Source: an uncultured bacterium (GTDB taxonomy: Bacteria; Bacillota; Clostridia; Christensenellales; Borkfalkiaceae). From it: a stretch of 21,891 nt of DNA. The position numbers and the translations under genes are program-made. Where the stretch lies: NCBI GenBank assembly GCA_934871445.1, contig CAKXBD010000021.1, positions 1 to 21,891 of the forward strand. Direction: 5' to 3'. How positions within the stretch are numbered: the first letter of the stretch is position 1; each line of letters opens with the position of its first letter. Positions 1 to 7,123 of this stretch are shown piece after piece. The notes under the pieces were generated by a model. The model did no database searches. It had not been told where the DNA came from and was given only the letters and a program-made list of their open reading frames with translations.

Positions 1-288
1 GTCGTAAAGGAGCTGAAAGACAAGGGAATTACGGAAGAAGAATTTCTTCGCGGAAGGGAACAAATGAAGGCGGCTATGCTCTTTTCTCAGGAGAGCACTT
101 CTTCGCAGATGCTCCTTTACGGAAAATATATGCTTTTCAACGACGCGCTGTTCGACTTTGAAGGCAAGCTCGATGCAATCAATAAGATTACGCAAAGCGA
201 CGTTGCCGAAACGATTTCTCTCGCCTTCGACGAAAAGAAAAAGGCGATCGGCGCCGTGGGCAATTTGGACAAGCCCTTTGAGCTTTGA
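1..288 (+). CDS. M16-family (insulinase-like) peptidase, C-terminal fragment
   Basis: Only the last 95 codons are in the window; the reading frame is open from base 1 and the gene starts upstream. The residues visible (EEFLRGREQMKAAMLF, then SSQMLLYGKYMLF, then a segment IDAINKIT-like at LDAINKITQSDVAE) resemble the C-terminal half of M16 zinc peptidases such as B. subtilis YmxG/MlpA, where a helix of this kind is followed by a short strand and the chain end. The zinc-binding HxxEH motif would lie in the missing N-terminal half, so catalytic competence cannot be judged. The stop codon overlaps the TTG start proposed for the next gene, which suggests translational coupling. Family assignment rests on overall pattern only. 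Confidence 0.7.
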   Translation, partial: VVKELKDKGITEEEFLRGREQMKAAMLFSQESTSSQMLLYGKYMLFNDALFDFEGKLDAINKITQSDVAETISLAFDEKKKAIGAVGNLDKPFEL

Positions 289-773
289 TTGCCGTGGACG
301 AGAAAAAAGAATCGGGATTTCCGCCCGTGTTCAATAGGGAAAGCAAGCTGCTTATTTTGGGAAGTTTTCCGTCCGTAAAAAGCCGAAAAATTCAGTTTTA
401 TTACGGCAATAAACAAAATCGTTTTTGGAAAACGGTATGCGGATTTTTCGGGGAGCCCGTTCCCGAAGCTGTCGAGGAAAAGAAGGAGTTCCTTTTCAGA
501 CGGCATATCGCGCTTTGGGATATGGCCGCGGAGTGCGAAATAGAAGGCTCGGCAGATTCTTCAATCAAGGAAGTCGTTCTCGCCGACCTCGACGTAATCT
601 TCCGTGAAGCACCCATTGAAAAAATTCTTCTGAACGGAGCGCTCTCTTATAAGCTCTTTCTTTCCCGATATGCGGATATTTCCGTCCCGTATTTCAAGAT
701 GCCCTCAACAAGTCCCGCCAATCCCCGCTTCGACGAAAGGGCATGGAGGGAACAGCTCCGCTGTCTGCTTTGA
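285..773 (+). CDS. DNA-deoxyinosine (hypoxanthine)/uracil-type DNA glycosylase, HDG family
   Basis: 162 residues. It belongs by pattern to the uracil-DNA glycosylase superfamily, family 6 (HDG), which removes deaminated bases (chiefly hypoxanthine) from DNA to start base excision repair in the cytoplasm. Visible motifs are LLILGSFPSVKSRK near residues 22-35, followed by the family pattern QFYYGNKQNRFWK near 37-49, and PSTSPANPR near 139-147, which matches the substrate-side loop of this superfamily. The start is uncertain: TTG at 285 overlaps the upstream stop by four bases, and an in-frame GTG at 294 is the alternative; neither has a clear Shine-Dalgarno site, which fits coupling to the preceding gene. 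The next gene also encodes a base-repair protein, so the two form a small repair unit. Other UDG-superfamily activities cannot be excluded. Confidence 0.82.
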   Translation: MIAVDEKKESGFPPVFNRESKLLILGSFPSVKSRKIQFYYGNKQNRFWKTVCGFFGEPVPEAVEEKKEFLFRRHIALWDMAAECEIEGSADSSIKEVVLADLDVIFREAPIEKILLNGALSYKLFLSRYADISVPYFKMPSTSPANPRFDERAWREQLRCLL

Positions 774-880
774 GCGCGTTGTCCTTCTTTATCCGAACGT
801 TTCAAAACGGTTGCAGCCGTACTCGTTTGGCCCTTCTTTATCCGACAAAAGGGCCCCCATTTCAACCTAAGGAAAAAAAC
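774..880 (+). other. Intergenic segment with duplicated 14-mer and a hairpin
   Basis: This 107-base gap holds two copies of CCTTCTTTATCCGA (783-796 and 832-845). The second copy lies inside a GGCCCTT (829-835) / AAGGGCC (849-855) inverted repeat with a 13-base loop. No T tract follows, so it is not a convincing intrinsic terminator. No promoter was recognised. Confidence 0.55.
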
Positions 881-1561
881 ATGACTTACTCGGAATTTTT
901 GGAAGAACTCGGCGCTTATGCCGAGCACGATTTTGCGGCATTTCAGAAAAAAATCATCATGAGCCCGTCGCAGGAATTTATAGGCGTGAGGACTCCCGTC
1001 ATGCGGAAGCTCGCAAAGGCTCATAAAAACGATTTGGAGACGCTTTTCACCTTTCCCGATAAATATTACGAGGTGACCTTCATAAAGCTCTCAGCGGCGT
1101 CCTTACAGCCCTACGAAGGATTTGTACGCAATCTCGGCAGATGTATTTCGCTCATCGATAATTGGGCGCTGTGCGATTGCTTCAAGGCGGACTGTATCAA
1201 AAAGCACCGGGAAGAGTTTCTGCCCGTTTTGGAAGAAATATTTTCCTGCGGCGGAGAATTTTATCAAAGGTATGTCCTCGTCGTCCTGTTGGGAGACTAC
1301 ATAGAGGAAAAGTATTTGCCCGTAATCGAGGAATATTTGAAGCGTTCGGATACGGAGAAATACTATGTATATATGGCGGCGGCGTGGCTCGCGGCGGAAG
1401 TGCTCGTCAAAAATTACGAAGCGGGGCTGAAAATCCTCAAAAAGGGAATTTTGGACGCAAAAACGCACAACAAAGCCATTCAGAAGGCCAAGGAAAGCTA
1501 CCGCATCACAAAGGAACAAAAGGGATATCTCGAATCCCTGAAAATAAAAATCTCAAAATAA
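881..1561 (+). CDS. DNA alkylation repair protein, AlkD-like (HEAT-repeat glycosylase)
   Basis: 226 residues. The protein matches the DNA_alkylation family: helical HEAT-like repeats that grip damaged DNA and release bulky or cationic N-alkylated bases. Recognisable family segments are GVRTPVMRKLAK near residues 33-44, ISLIDNWALCDCF near 91-103 (the conserved Asn-Trp/Asp cluster), YMAAAWLAAE near 165-174 and a C-terminal THNKAIQKAKESYRI. The ATG at 881 is chosen because TAAGGAAA lies about 8 bases upstream; the frame is open further back to an ATG at 743, but that would overlap the glycosylase gene by 31 bases and add a 46-residue tail unlike the family. It sits between the HDG-type glycosylase and tex, 16 bases before the latter. 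The substrate is inferred from the family. Confidence 0.87.
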   Translation: MTYSEFLEELGAYAEHDFAAFQKKIIMSPSQEFIGVRTPVMRKLAKAHKNDLETLFTFPDKYYEVTFIKLSAASLQPYEGFVRNLGRCISLIDNWALCDCFKADCIKKHREEFLPVLEEIFSCGGEFYQRYVLVVLLGDYIEEKYLPVIEEYLKRSDTEKYYVYMAAAWLAAEVLVKNYEAGLKILKKGILDAKTHNKAIQKAKESYRITKEQKGYLESLKIKISK

Positions 1562-1577
1562 GCTGTAAGGTATCACT

Positions 1578-3749
1578 ATGGACATTTTACAAACGATCAC
1601 GCAAGAATTCAATCTCACCGAAAACCACGCGAAAAATATTATTTCGCTCATCGACGAGGGGAACACGATTCCCTTTATTGCCCGCTACCGAAAGGAAATG
1701 ACGGGAAGCTGCGACGATCAGGTGCTTCGGGAACTCAACGACCGCCTGACGTATCTTCGCAACCTCGAAAAGCGGAAGGAGGAGGTCTCTTCCGCCATAG
1801 AGGAACAGGGAAAGATGACGGAGGAAATTCGTTCCGCACTCGAAAAGGCGGCCACGCTCACCGAGGTAGAGGACGTTTACCGCCCGTATAAACAGAAGCG
1901 CAAGACGCGGGCTTCCGTCGCCATAGCGAAGGGCTTACAGCCTCTCGCGGACGCGATTTTCGCACAGGATAAAACGCTCGATGTTAGAAAGGAAGCGGAG
2001 AAATACATAACGGAAGAAGTTCCGACCGCGGAGGAGGCGATTTCCGGCGCACAGGACATCATTGCGGAAATGATTTCCGACGACGCCGCCACCCGCAAAA
2101 AAATCCGCAATTTCTTTTTCAATCACGGGGAAATCAGCTCCTCTTACGTCAAGGGCAAAGAGGAAGAGGACGAAGCTAAAACCTATGAAATGTATAAGTC
2201 CTATTCCGAACCCGTTTCGGAAATCAAGAGCCACCGAGTCCTCGCTCTCAACCGCGGGGAAAAGGAGGGCTTTCTCAAAGTTTCCCTCGTCTGCGATACG
2301 GATTTCGCCAAGAGAATTGCGGCGGCTTCCTTTCTGAAAGACGGCGGGGAATCGACGAAAATCGTCCGCGCGGCTGCCGAGGACGGATATGAACGCCTCA
2401 TCGCTCCGTCCGTGGAAAGGGAGGTGCGGGCACAGCTTTTCGACGACGCAAGCGAACAGGCGATTAAAATGTTTGAAATCAATCTCAAACCGCTTTTGAT
2501 GCAGCCTCCCGTGAAAAATAAAATTACGATGGGCTGGGACCCCGCTTTCCGCACGGGCTGTAAAATCTGCGTCGTGGACGGCACGGGCAAAGTCCTCGAC
2601 AAGACCGTAGTTTATCCCACTCCGCCGCAGAATAAGACGGAGGAAGCCAAAAAGACTTTGAAAGCGCTCATCGAAAAGTACGGCGTGGAAGTCATTTCCT
2701 GCGGCAACGGAACGGCGAGCAAGGAAAGTGAAATCTTCATCGCCGAGCTCATCAAGGAAATTAAGGCGGAAACGGGGCGGGAAGTGGGCTACGTCATCGT
2801 CAGCGAAGCGGGCGCCAGCGTATACTCCGCCAGCGCTTTGGGTGCGGAGGAATTTCCCGATTACGACGTCACGGCGCGCAGCGCGGTGTCCATCGCGAGA
2901 AGATTGCAGGACCCGCTCGCGGAGCTTATCAAAATCGACCCCAAATCCATCGGCGTGGGGCAATATCAGCACGACATGAACGAAAAACGGCTGGACAGCG
3001 CGCTGGGCGGAGTGCTCGAAGACTGCGTCAACAGCGTGGGCGTAGACCTCAATACGGCGAGCGTTTCCCTCCTCAGATACGTCGCGGGACTCAATTCCGC
3101 CGTGGCGAAAAATATCGTGGCTTACCGCGAAGAAAACGGAAAATTCATGTCGAGGAAACAGCTTCTCAAAGTTCCCAAGCTGGGCGAAAAGGCGTATACC
3201 CAATGCGCGGGCTTCCTCCGCATCGACTGCGGAGACAATATTCTCGACAATACCGCCGTTCATCCCGAATCTTATGAAAAGGCAGAGAAGCTGCTTTCCT
3301 TGTTTTCCTATACAAAGGAGGACGTCCGCGCCCGCAGGATTTCCGACCTTCGAGATAAGCTGAAAGCCTACGGCGTGGATAAGGCGGCAAAGGAGACGGA
3401 ACTCGACAAGGCGACTCTGGCGGATATCGTCACCGAGCTCATGAAGCCGGGACGGGATATTCGCGACGCGCTTCCCGCGCCCATGCTCCGCAAGGATATC
3501 ATGGGTATCGAGGACTTGAAGCCGGGCATGGAAATTACGGGTACGGTGAGAAACGTCGTCGATTTCGGGGCATTCGTGGACATCGGGGTACATCAGGACG
3601 GACTAGTACATATTTCGGAAATTACCGATAAATATATCCGTCATCCCTCGGAAGTTCTCAAAGTGGGGCAAATCGTCAAAGTCACCGTGAAGGACGTGGA
3701 CATCAAGAAAAACCGCATTGCGCTGACGATGAGAAAGAAGAACAAATAA
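1578..3749 (+). CDS. tex: Tex family RNA-binding transcription accessory protein
   Basis: 723 residues, the usual Tex length. Tex is a multidomain nucleic-acid-binding protein related to eukaryotic Spt6; bacterial members affect transcription and stress or toxin gene expression. The domains run in the normal order: N-terminal helical region with the family hallmark NTIPFIARYRKEMTG (near 30-44), a YqgF/RNase H-like fold beginning near MGWDPAFRTGCKICVVDG (about 317-334), helix-hairpin-helix repeats around VSLLRYVAGLNSAVAKNI (about 496-513), and a C-terminal S1 domain with GTVRNVVDFGAFVDIG and DGLVHISEI (about 655-685). TAAGG at 1566-1570 is the ribosome site. It follows the DNA repair genes by 16 bases and has no promoter of its own that I can see. 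It is markedly GC-rich compared with the genes from 7 kb onward. Confidence 0.97.
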   Translation: MDILQTITQEFNLTENHAKNIISLIDEGNTIPFIARYRKEMTGSCDDQVLRELNDRLTYLRNLEKRKEEVSSAIEEQGKMTEEIRSALEKAATLTEVEDVYRPYKQKRKTRASVAIAKGLQPLADAIFAQDKTLDVRKEAEKYITEEVPTAEEAISGAQDIIAEMISDDAATRKKIRNFFFNHGEISSSYVKGKEEEDEAKTYEMYKSYSEPVSEIKSHRVLALNRGEKEGFLKVSLVCDTDFAKRIAAASFLKDGGESTKIVRAAAEDGYERLIAPSVEREVRAQLFDDASEQAIKMFEINLKPLLMQPPVKNKITMGWDPAFRTGCKICVVDGTGKVLDKTVVYPTPPQNKTEEAKKTLKALIEKYGVEVISCGNGTASKESEIFIAELIKEIKAETGREVGYVIVSEAGASVYSASALGAEEFPDYDVTARSAVSIARRLQDPLAELIKIDPKSIGVGQYQHDMNEKRLDSALGGVLEDCVNSVGVDLNTASVSLLRYVAGLNSAVAKNIVAYREENGKFMSRKQLLKVPKLGEKAYTQCAGFLRIDCGDNILDNTAVHPESYEKAEKLLSLFSYTKEDVRARRISDLRDKLKAYGVDKAAKETELDKATLADIVTELMKPGRDIRDALPAPMLRKDIMGIEDLKPGMEITGTVRNVVDFGAFVDIGVHQDGLVHISEITDKYIRHPSEVLKVGQIVKVTVKDVDIKKNRIALTMRKKNK

Positions 3750-3763
3750 GCGGGAAAAAGCAC

Positions 3764-3792
3764 TTGACTTTTCTTTCGTCTTGTATTACAAT
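3764..3792 (+). promoter_or_regulatory. Sigma-A-type promoter of acpP
   Basis: TTGACT (3764-3769), a 17-base spacer and TACAAT (3787-3792), followed by an AT-rich leader of about 40 bases and GGAGG at 3827-3831 before the acpP ATG. Confidence 0.85.
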
Positions 3793-3839
3793 TATATCAT
3801 AAATAAATATTACAAATCGAAATAACGGAGGAACGAAAT

Positions 3840-4067
3840 ATGTTGGAAAAGGTACAGGCAATGCTTGCGGACGCACTCAATCTCCCTTTGAGCAAGGTAA
3901 CGCCCGAGGCGAAAATCGTCGAGGATTTAGGCGCGGATTCCTTGGATGTAGTGGAGCTTTTGAGCCGTCTCGAAGACGAATACGGCGTTGTTATTCCCGA
4001 TGACGACGTAGAAAATCTGAAAACCGTTGCGGACGTCGCGGCGGAACTTGAAAAAATCATGAAATAA
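3840..4067 (+). CDS. acpP: Acyl carrier protein
   Basis: 75 residues. ACP carries growing acyl chains on a 4'-phosphopantetheine arm for fatty acid synthesis and for acyl transfer to phospholipids. The attachment motif is DSLDVVELL with the modified serine at about residue 37 (GADSLD), preceded by the conserved KIVEDLGAD. The protein is acidic and four-helical, as the family requires. A GGAGG site lies 8 bases upstream of the ATG. It is a single-gene unit with its own promoter and a strong terminator, not part of a visible fab cluster; the highly expressed acp gene is often arranged separately. Confidence 0.96.
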   Translation: MLEKVQAMLADALNLPLSKVTPEAKIVEDLGADSLDVVELLSRLEDEYGVVIPDDDVENLKTVADVAAELEKIMK

Positions 4068-4089
4068 ACCTGCTTTTGCGGCAGAAATC

Positions 4090-4117
4090 GCCCCCGAACG
4101 ATATTCGGGGGCTTTTT
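4090..4117 (+). terminator. Rho-independent terminator of acpP
   Basis: GCCCCCGAA (4090-4098) pairs with TTCGGGGGC (4104-4112) around a 5-base loop, followed by five T residues. It lies 22 bases after the acpP stop. Confidence 0.93.
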
Positions 4118-4152
4118 CCGTATTTTTCGATAAAAATGCGGGGCATATTCGT

Positions 4153-4181
4153 TTGCCATAAACGGCGCGATATGGTATAAT
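4153..4181 (+). promoter_or_regulatory. Sigma-A-type promoter of the ABC-F gene
   Basis: TTGCCA (4153-4158), a 17-base spacer and a perfect TATAAT (4176-4181). The predicted leader to the ATG at 4215 is about 27 bases and contains AGAGGT at 4203-4208. Confidence 0.85.
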
Positions 4182-4214
4182 CTTCAAGGACTATAAATTT
4201 ACAGAGGTATTCAC

Positions 4215-5789
4215 ATGTTACAGGTTTCGGGCGTAAGCCTTCAATACGGCAGCAAAAAATTGTTCGAGGACGTCAACCTCAAATTTACGAAAGGGAATTG
4301 TTATGGAATCATAGGCGCTAACGGCGCGGGAAAATCTACCTTTCTTAAAGTCCTTTCGGGCGAAATTGAACCGCAGAAGGGATATGTTTCCCTGGATAAA
4401 AACGAGCGTATGTCCGTTTTGCAGCAAAACCAAAATATGTACGATAAAGAGACGGTGCTCCGCACCGTCATGCTTGGCTATAAGCATCTCGTGGACGTCA
4501 TGGACGAAAAGGACGCCCTGTACGCCAATCCCGATTTTTCGGAGGAGGACGGAATCCGCGCCGCGGAGCTCGAAAGCGAATTTGCGGAAATGAACGGCTA
4601 TGACGCCGAATATCAGGCGGGACAGCTCCTCAATGCCTTGGAGATTCCGGAGGAACTTCATTATTCCTCCATGAACGAGCTCGACGCGAAACAGAAGGTC
4701 CGCGTACTGTTGGCGCAGGCGCTTTTCGGAAACCCCGACGTCCTTCTTCTCGACGAGCCGACCAATAACCTCGACATCAAAACCGTGCGCTGGCTTGAAA
4801 ATTATTTAATGGATTTTGAAAATACCATTATCATCGTTTCCCATAACCGCCATTTCCTCAATAAGGTTTGTACGAACATTTGCGACGTCGATTTCGGCAA
4901 AATCAATATGTACGTGGGAAACTACGATTTCTGGTATCAGACCAGTCAACTCCTTGCCCGCCAGCAAAAGGAGCAGAATAAGAAAGCCGAACAGCGCGCG
5001 AAGGAATTGCAGGAATTTATTGCCCGTTTCGCGGCGAACGCTTCCAAATCTCGTCAGGCTACTTCTCGGAAGAAGGAGCTCGAAAAGCTTACAATCAACG
5101 ATTTTAAGCCTTCCCTTAGAAAATATCCCTATATCGATTTCAAATTTGAAAGAGAAATCGGTAACGATATTCTCATCGTGGAGGGTCTGACAAAGCAGGG
5201 ATATTTCAAAGATGTTTCCTTTACTGTACAAAAAGGCGAAAAAATCGGTATCGTTTCGGATAAAAGTACCACGCTCACTATGCTCTACGATATTCTCATG
5301 GGAAAGGAACAGCCCGATTCAGGTACCGTTATGTGGGGAAAAACTATTTCTGTTTCTTACTTCCCGCAAAATAATAGCGAATTTTTTGAAAATTGTGATT
5401 TGACATTGGTCGAATGGCTCTCTCAATTCTCTCAGGATCACTATGAAGAATATCTCCGCGGTTGGTTGGGTAGAATGTTATTTTCGGGAGAAGAGGCTCT
5501 TAAAAAGGCCAAGGTGCTTTCAGGCGGCGAGAAAGTCCGTTGTATGCTGGCGAAAATGATGCTCGAAGGCAGTAATTTCCTCATTTTCGACGAACCGACC
5601 AACCACCTCGATCTCGAATCCATTACGGCGCTCAATAACGGACTCAGTAATTATCGCGGTTGTATGCTGCTCACCTCTCACGATCAGGAGCTCATGAATA
5701 CCGTAGCAAACCGTATTATCGAAATCGAAGCCACAAAAGTCTATGACAGACAAGTAACCTATGACGAATATATAGACGAAATCGGATAA
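4215..5789 (+). CDS. ABC-F family ATPase, YbiT/YkpA subgroup
   Basis: 524 residues. ABC-F proteins have two fused nucleotide-binding domains and no membrane domain; they act on the ribosome as translation factors or antibiotic-protection factors. The first domain has Walker A GANGAGKST (34-42) and Walker B LLLDEPTNNLD (near 177-187) with a degenerate signature at ELDAKQKVRV. A charged linker follows, rich in Lys, Glu and Gln, with the ANASKSRQATSRKK segment. The second domain has a degenerate Walker A (IGIVSDKSTTLTML), an intact LSGGEKVR signature and IFDEPTNHLDLES. The degenerate second P-loop and the linker sequence are normal for the YbiT/YkpA subgroup, so this is more likely a housekeeping translation factor than a resistance gene; resistance cannot be ruled out from sequence. 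It is a monocistronic gene with its own promoter. Confidence 0.92.
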   Translation: MLQVSGVSLQYGSKKLFEDVNLKFTKGNCYGIIGANGAGKSTFLKVLSGEIEPQKGYVSLDKNERMSVLQQNQNMYDKETVLRTVMLGYKHLVDVMDEKDALYANPDFSEEDGIRAAELESEFAEMNGYDAEYQAGQLLNALEIPEELHYSSMNELDAKQKVRVLLAQALFGNPDVLLLDEPTNNLDIKTVRWLENYLMDFENTIIIVSHNRHFLNKVCTNICDVDFGKINMYVGNYDFWYQTSQLLARQQKEQNKKAEQRAKELQEFIARFAANASKSRQATSRKKELEKLTINDFKPSLRKYPYIDFKFEREIGNDILIVEGLTKQGYFKDVSFTVQKGEKIGIVSDKSTTLTMLYDILMGKEQPDSGTVMWGKTISVSYFPQNNSEFFENCDLTLVEWLSQFSQDHYEEYLRGWLGRMLFSGEEALKKAKVLSGGEKVRCMLAKMMLEGSNFLIFDEPTNHLDLESITALNNGLSNYRGCMLLTSHDQELMNTVANRIIEIEATKVYDRQVTYDEYIDEIG

Positions 5790-5821
5790 GAAAAAAGACT
5801 TTTTTATGCAAATAGACAAAT

Positions 5822-5828
5822 TTCGACA
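5822..5828 (-). promoter_or_regulatory. Possible 0A box upstream of spo0A-like gene
   Basis: TTCGACA on the + strand reads TGTCGAA on the - strand, an exact match to the Spo0A binding consensus. It lies 161 bases before the gene start. Near matches with one difference are at 5864-5870 and 5948-5954. A 7-mer of this kind is expected two or three times by chance in a window of this size, so the call is tentative. Confidence 0.35.
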
Positions 5829-5899
5829 TGCTTCAACAGAATAATGTAAAATAAATCAAAACTTTCGATAATTAATTTTGGTATTATGTAAAATATTGC

Positions 5900-5928
5900 T
5901 TTACGAAGTCTGTTTTTTGTAGTATAAT
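5900..5928 (+). promoter_or_regulatory. Probable promoter of the spo0A-like gene
   Basis: A perfect TATAAT (5923-5928) with a weak -35 TTTACG (5900-5905) at 17 bases. The leader to the ATG is about 54 bases and ends with AAGGAGGA (5973-5980). The weak -35 would suit an activator-dependent promoter, which is an inference. Confidence 0.6.
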
Positions 5929-5988
5929 ATCCTTGTTAAATATGAAGGTCGACAAGGCCTGCAAATTTTTTCAAGGAGGAACGATATA

Positions 5989-6756
5989 ATGCGTTCAAAA
6001 ACAGTAGTACTGCTGGAATCCAACGGCGCGCTGCTCTGCGAGTTGAAGGAAGCTCTGGCGAAGAATGAGAACCTGAATGTTGCGTATGCGGGAGACGATG
6101 GGGAAGCGGGAATTCGGGAATTGCACCGATTGAAGCCCGATTTGGCCATCGTCGGAATGTTTCTGAAAGGAACAGACGGCTGCGGTGTCATTCAGGCGCT
6201 ACGAAAGGAGGAGACAGGAACAAAAATTATCGCGACGGGGGTACCGAGCGATACCCTTATGGAAAAGGCGATGAGCGAGGGGGCCGACTATTATCTCGTA
6301 AAGCCTTTTTCCATGCAAGGAGCTTTGGAACGGGTAGAAGAACTATTAAAAGACGCGCCTGTCTCCGGAGAAGGAAAGGAATACGCGAGCGCTAAACGTC
6401 GCCCTGTAACCTTAGAAGAAAAAATCAGCGACATCTTCATTTCCATCGGAATTCCGCCCCATATCAAGGGTTACGGATACTTGCGTGCAGGAATTAAAAT
6501 GACGGTCGAACAACCTTACATTATCAACAATATCACGAAGGGGCTGTATCCCAGCATCGCTGAAAAGTTCGGTACGACGCCGAGTAAAGTTGAACGAGCC
6601 ATTCGCCATGCGATAGAAGTTGCTTGGAATCGAGGCAGAATAGACGCCATTAATGCAGTTTTCGGAACTAGAGTTTATTTAGGCACGGAAAAGCCTACAA
6701 ACAGCGAATTCATCGCTTTGGTTGCGGATAAATTAATCCTTGAAAATATGATATAA
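5989..6756 (+). CDS. spo0A: Spo0A-like response regulator with degenerate receiver domain
   Basis: 255 residues. Spo0A is the master regulator of entry into sporulation and of other stationary-phase genes; it normally binds DNA after phosphorelay phosphorylation. Residues 1-120 form a receiver-like domain and about 141-255 the Spo0A_C domain. The DNA-binding half is very well conserved: IPPHIKGYGYLR (155-166), the helix region SKVERAIRHAIEVAWNRG (199-216) and KPTNSEFIALVADKL (235-249). The receiver half is not: where B. subtilis Spo0A has the phospho-acceptor Asp56, this protein has Gly56 (DLAIVGMFL), and the acidic-pocket aspartates are replaced by Glu10-Ser11. The switch Thr83 and Lys105 remain. 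It probably cannot be phosphorylated in the usual way. AAGGAGGA lies 8 bases upstream of the ATG. It is monocistronic; the spoIVB gene that usually precedes spo0A is absent. An AbrB-like gene follows. Confidence 0.9.
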   Translation: MRSKTVVLLESNGALLCELKEALAKNENLNVAYAGDDGEAGIRELHRLKPDLAIVGMFLKGTDGCGVIQALRKEETGTKIIATGVPSDTLMEKAMSEGADYYLVKPFSMQGALERVEELLKDAPVSGEGKEYASAKRRPVTLEEKISDIFISIGIPPHIKGYGYLRAGIKMTVEQPYIINNITKGLYPSIAEKFGTTPSKVERAIRHAIEVAWNRGRIDAINAVFGTRVYLGTEKPTNSEFIALVADKLILENMI

Positions 6757-6774
6757 AAATATAAAGACATCACG

Positions 6775-6810
6775 AAAAGGACTTGCGGTTTTGCCCGGGT
6801 TCTTTTTTCT
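6775..6810 (+). terminator. Probable intrinsic terminator of the spo0A-like gene
   Basis: AAGGACTTG pairs imperfectly (G-T wobbles, one bulged C) through to GGGTTCTT with loop TTTTG, then a run of six T and further T-rich sequence. It is about 20 bases after the stop and just before the next promoter. Confidence 0.65.
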
Positions 6811-6820
6811 TTGTTTTTAC

Positions 6821-6849
6821 TTGACAAACTTCCTCAGAAAAAGTATAAT
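6821..6849 (+). promoter_or_regulatory. Consensus sigma-A promoter of the abrB-like/ABC operon
   Basis: TTGACA (6821-6826), a spacer of exactly 17 bases and TATAAT (6844-6849): a perfect consensus promoter. Such strength implies that a repressor keeps it in check; a palindrome lies at the predicted start site. Confidence 0.93.
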
Positions 6850-6851
6850 AT

Positions 6852-6880
6852 AAGTATGAAAAGTATAACTTTTCTTACTT
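6852..6880. promoter_or_regulatory. 29-bp palindromic operator candidate at the abrB-like start site
   Basis: AAGTATGAAAAGT (6852-6864), centre ATA, then ACTTTTCTTACTT (6868-6880). Twelve of 13 base pairs match; only 6857/6875 (T:T) fails. It covers the predicted transcription start (about 6856) and ends 8 bases before the GGGGAGG ribosome site (6889-6895). Candidate binding site for the AbrB-like protein encoded immediately downstream, or an RNA hairpin in the leader. Confidence 0.65.
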
Positions 6881-6901
6881 TATATATCGGGGAGGTATCA
6901 A

Positions 6902-7123
6902 ATGGAAAAGAAATTTCCGGAAGGGAAATTTATGTCGACCGTAAAAATCGGACCAAAAGGGCAAATCGTCATACCGAAGGAAGTTCGGGAGATGTTTGGG
7001 TTTCAGCCCGGGGATTCAGTATTACTTCTTGCAGATAAAGGGCAGGGAATAGCCATACAGCCGTTTGAGTTTGCGGAAGAATTTTGGAATCAAGTACAGA
7101 TGCAGAGGGGAAAGAAAAGATGA
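6902..7123 (+). CDS. AbrB/MazE/SpoVT-type DNA-binding regulator
   Basis: 73 residues. The swapped-hairpin AbrB fold is evident from STVKIGPKGQIVIPKEVR (near 12-29) followed by FGFQPGDSVLLLADKGQGIAI. These small dimers or tetramers bind DNA as transition-state regulators or as local repressors. The chain is shorter than B. subtilis AbrB (about 94 residues) and lacks most of the C-terminal multimerisation region, so a local regulator is more likely than a global one. GGGGAGG lies 6 bases before the ATG. Its stop overlaps the ATG of the ABC ATPase (ATGA), so the three genes to 8621 form one translationally coupled operon, and autoregulation through the palindrome at 6852-6880 is a reasonable inference. 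Confidence 0.9.
   Translation: MEKKFPEGKFMSTVKIGPKGQIVIPKEVREMFGFQPGDSVLLLADKGQGIAIQPFEFAEEFWNQVQMQRGKKR

Noticed and set aside
743..880. Longer start for the AlkD-like protein
   Set aside because: It would overlap the glycosylase gene, has no ribosome site and adds residues unlike the family.
1935..3593. 552-codon open frame on the - strand opposite tex
   Set aside because: It is a shadow of the GC-rich tex codons; no ribosome site, no recognisable domain, and tex is a clear full-length family member.
5221..5290. Degenerate second Walker A motif in the ABC-F protein
   Set aside because: First read as inactivation, but the YkpA/YbiT subgroup commonly has this altered loop with intact signature and Walker B motifs.
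5789..5815. AAAAAAG-AC-TTTTTT after the ABC-F gene as a terminator
   Set aside because: The stem is almost only A-T and the loop is too small for a stable hairpin; no convincing terminator is seen here.
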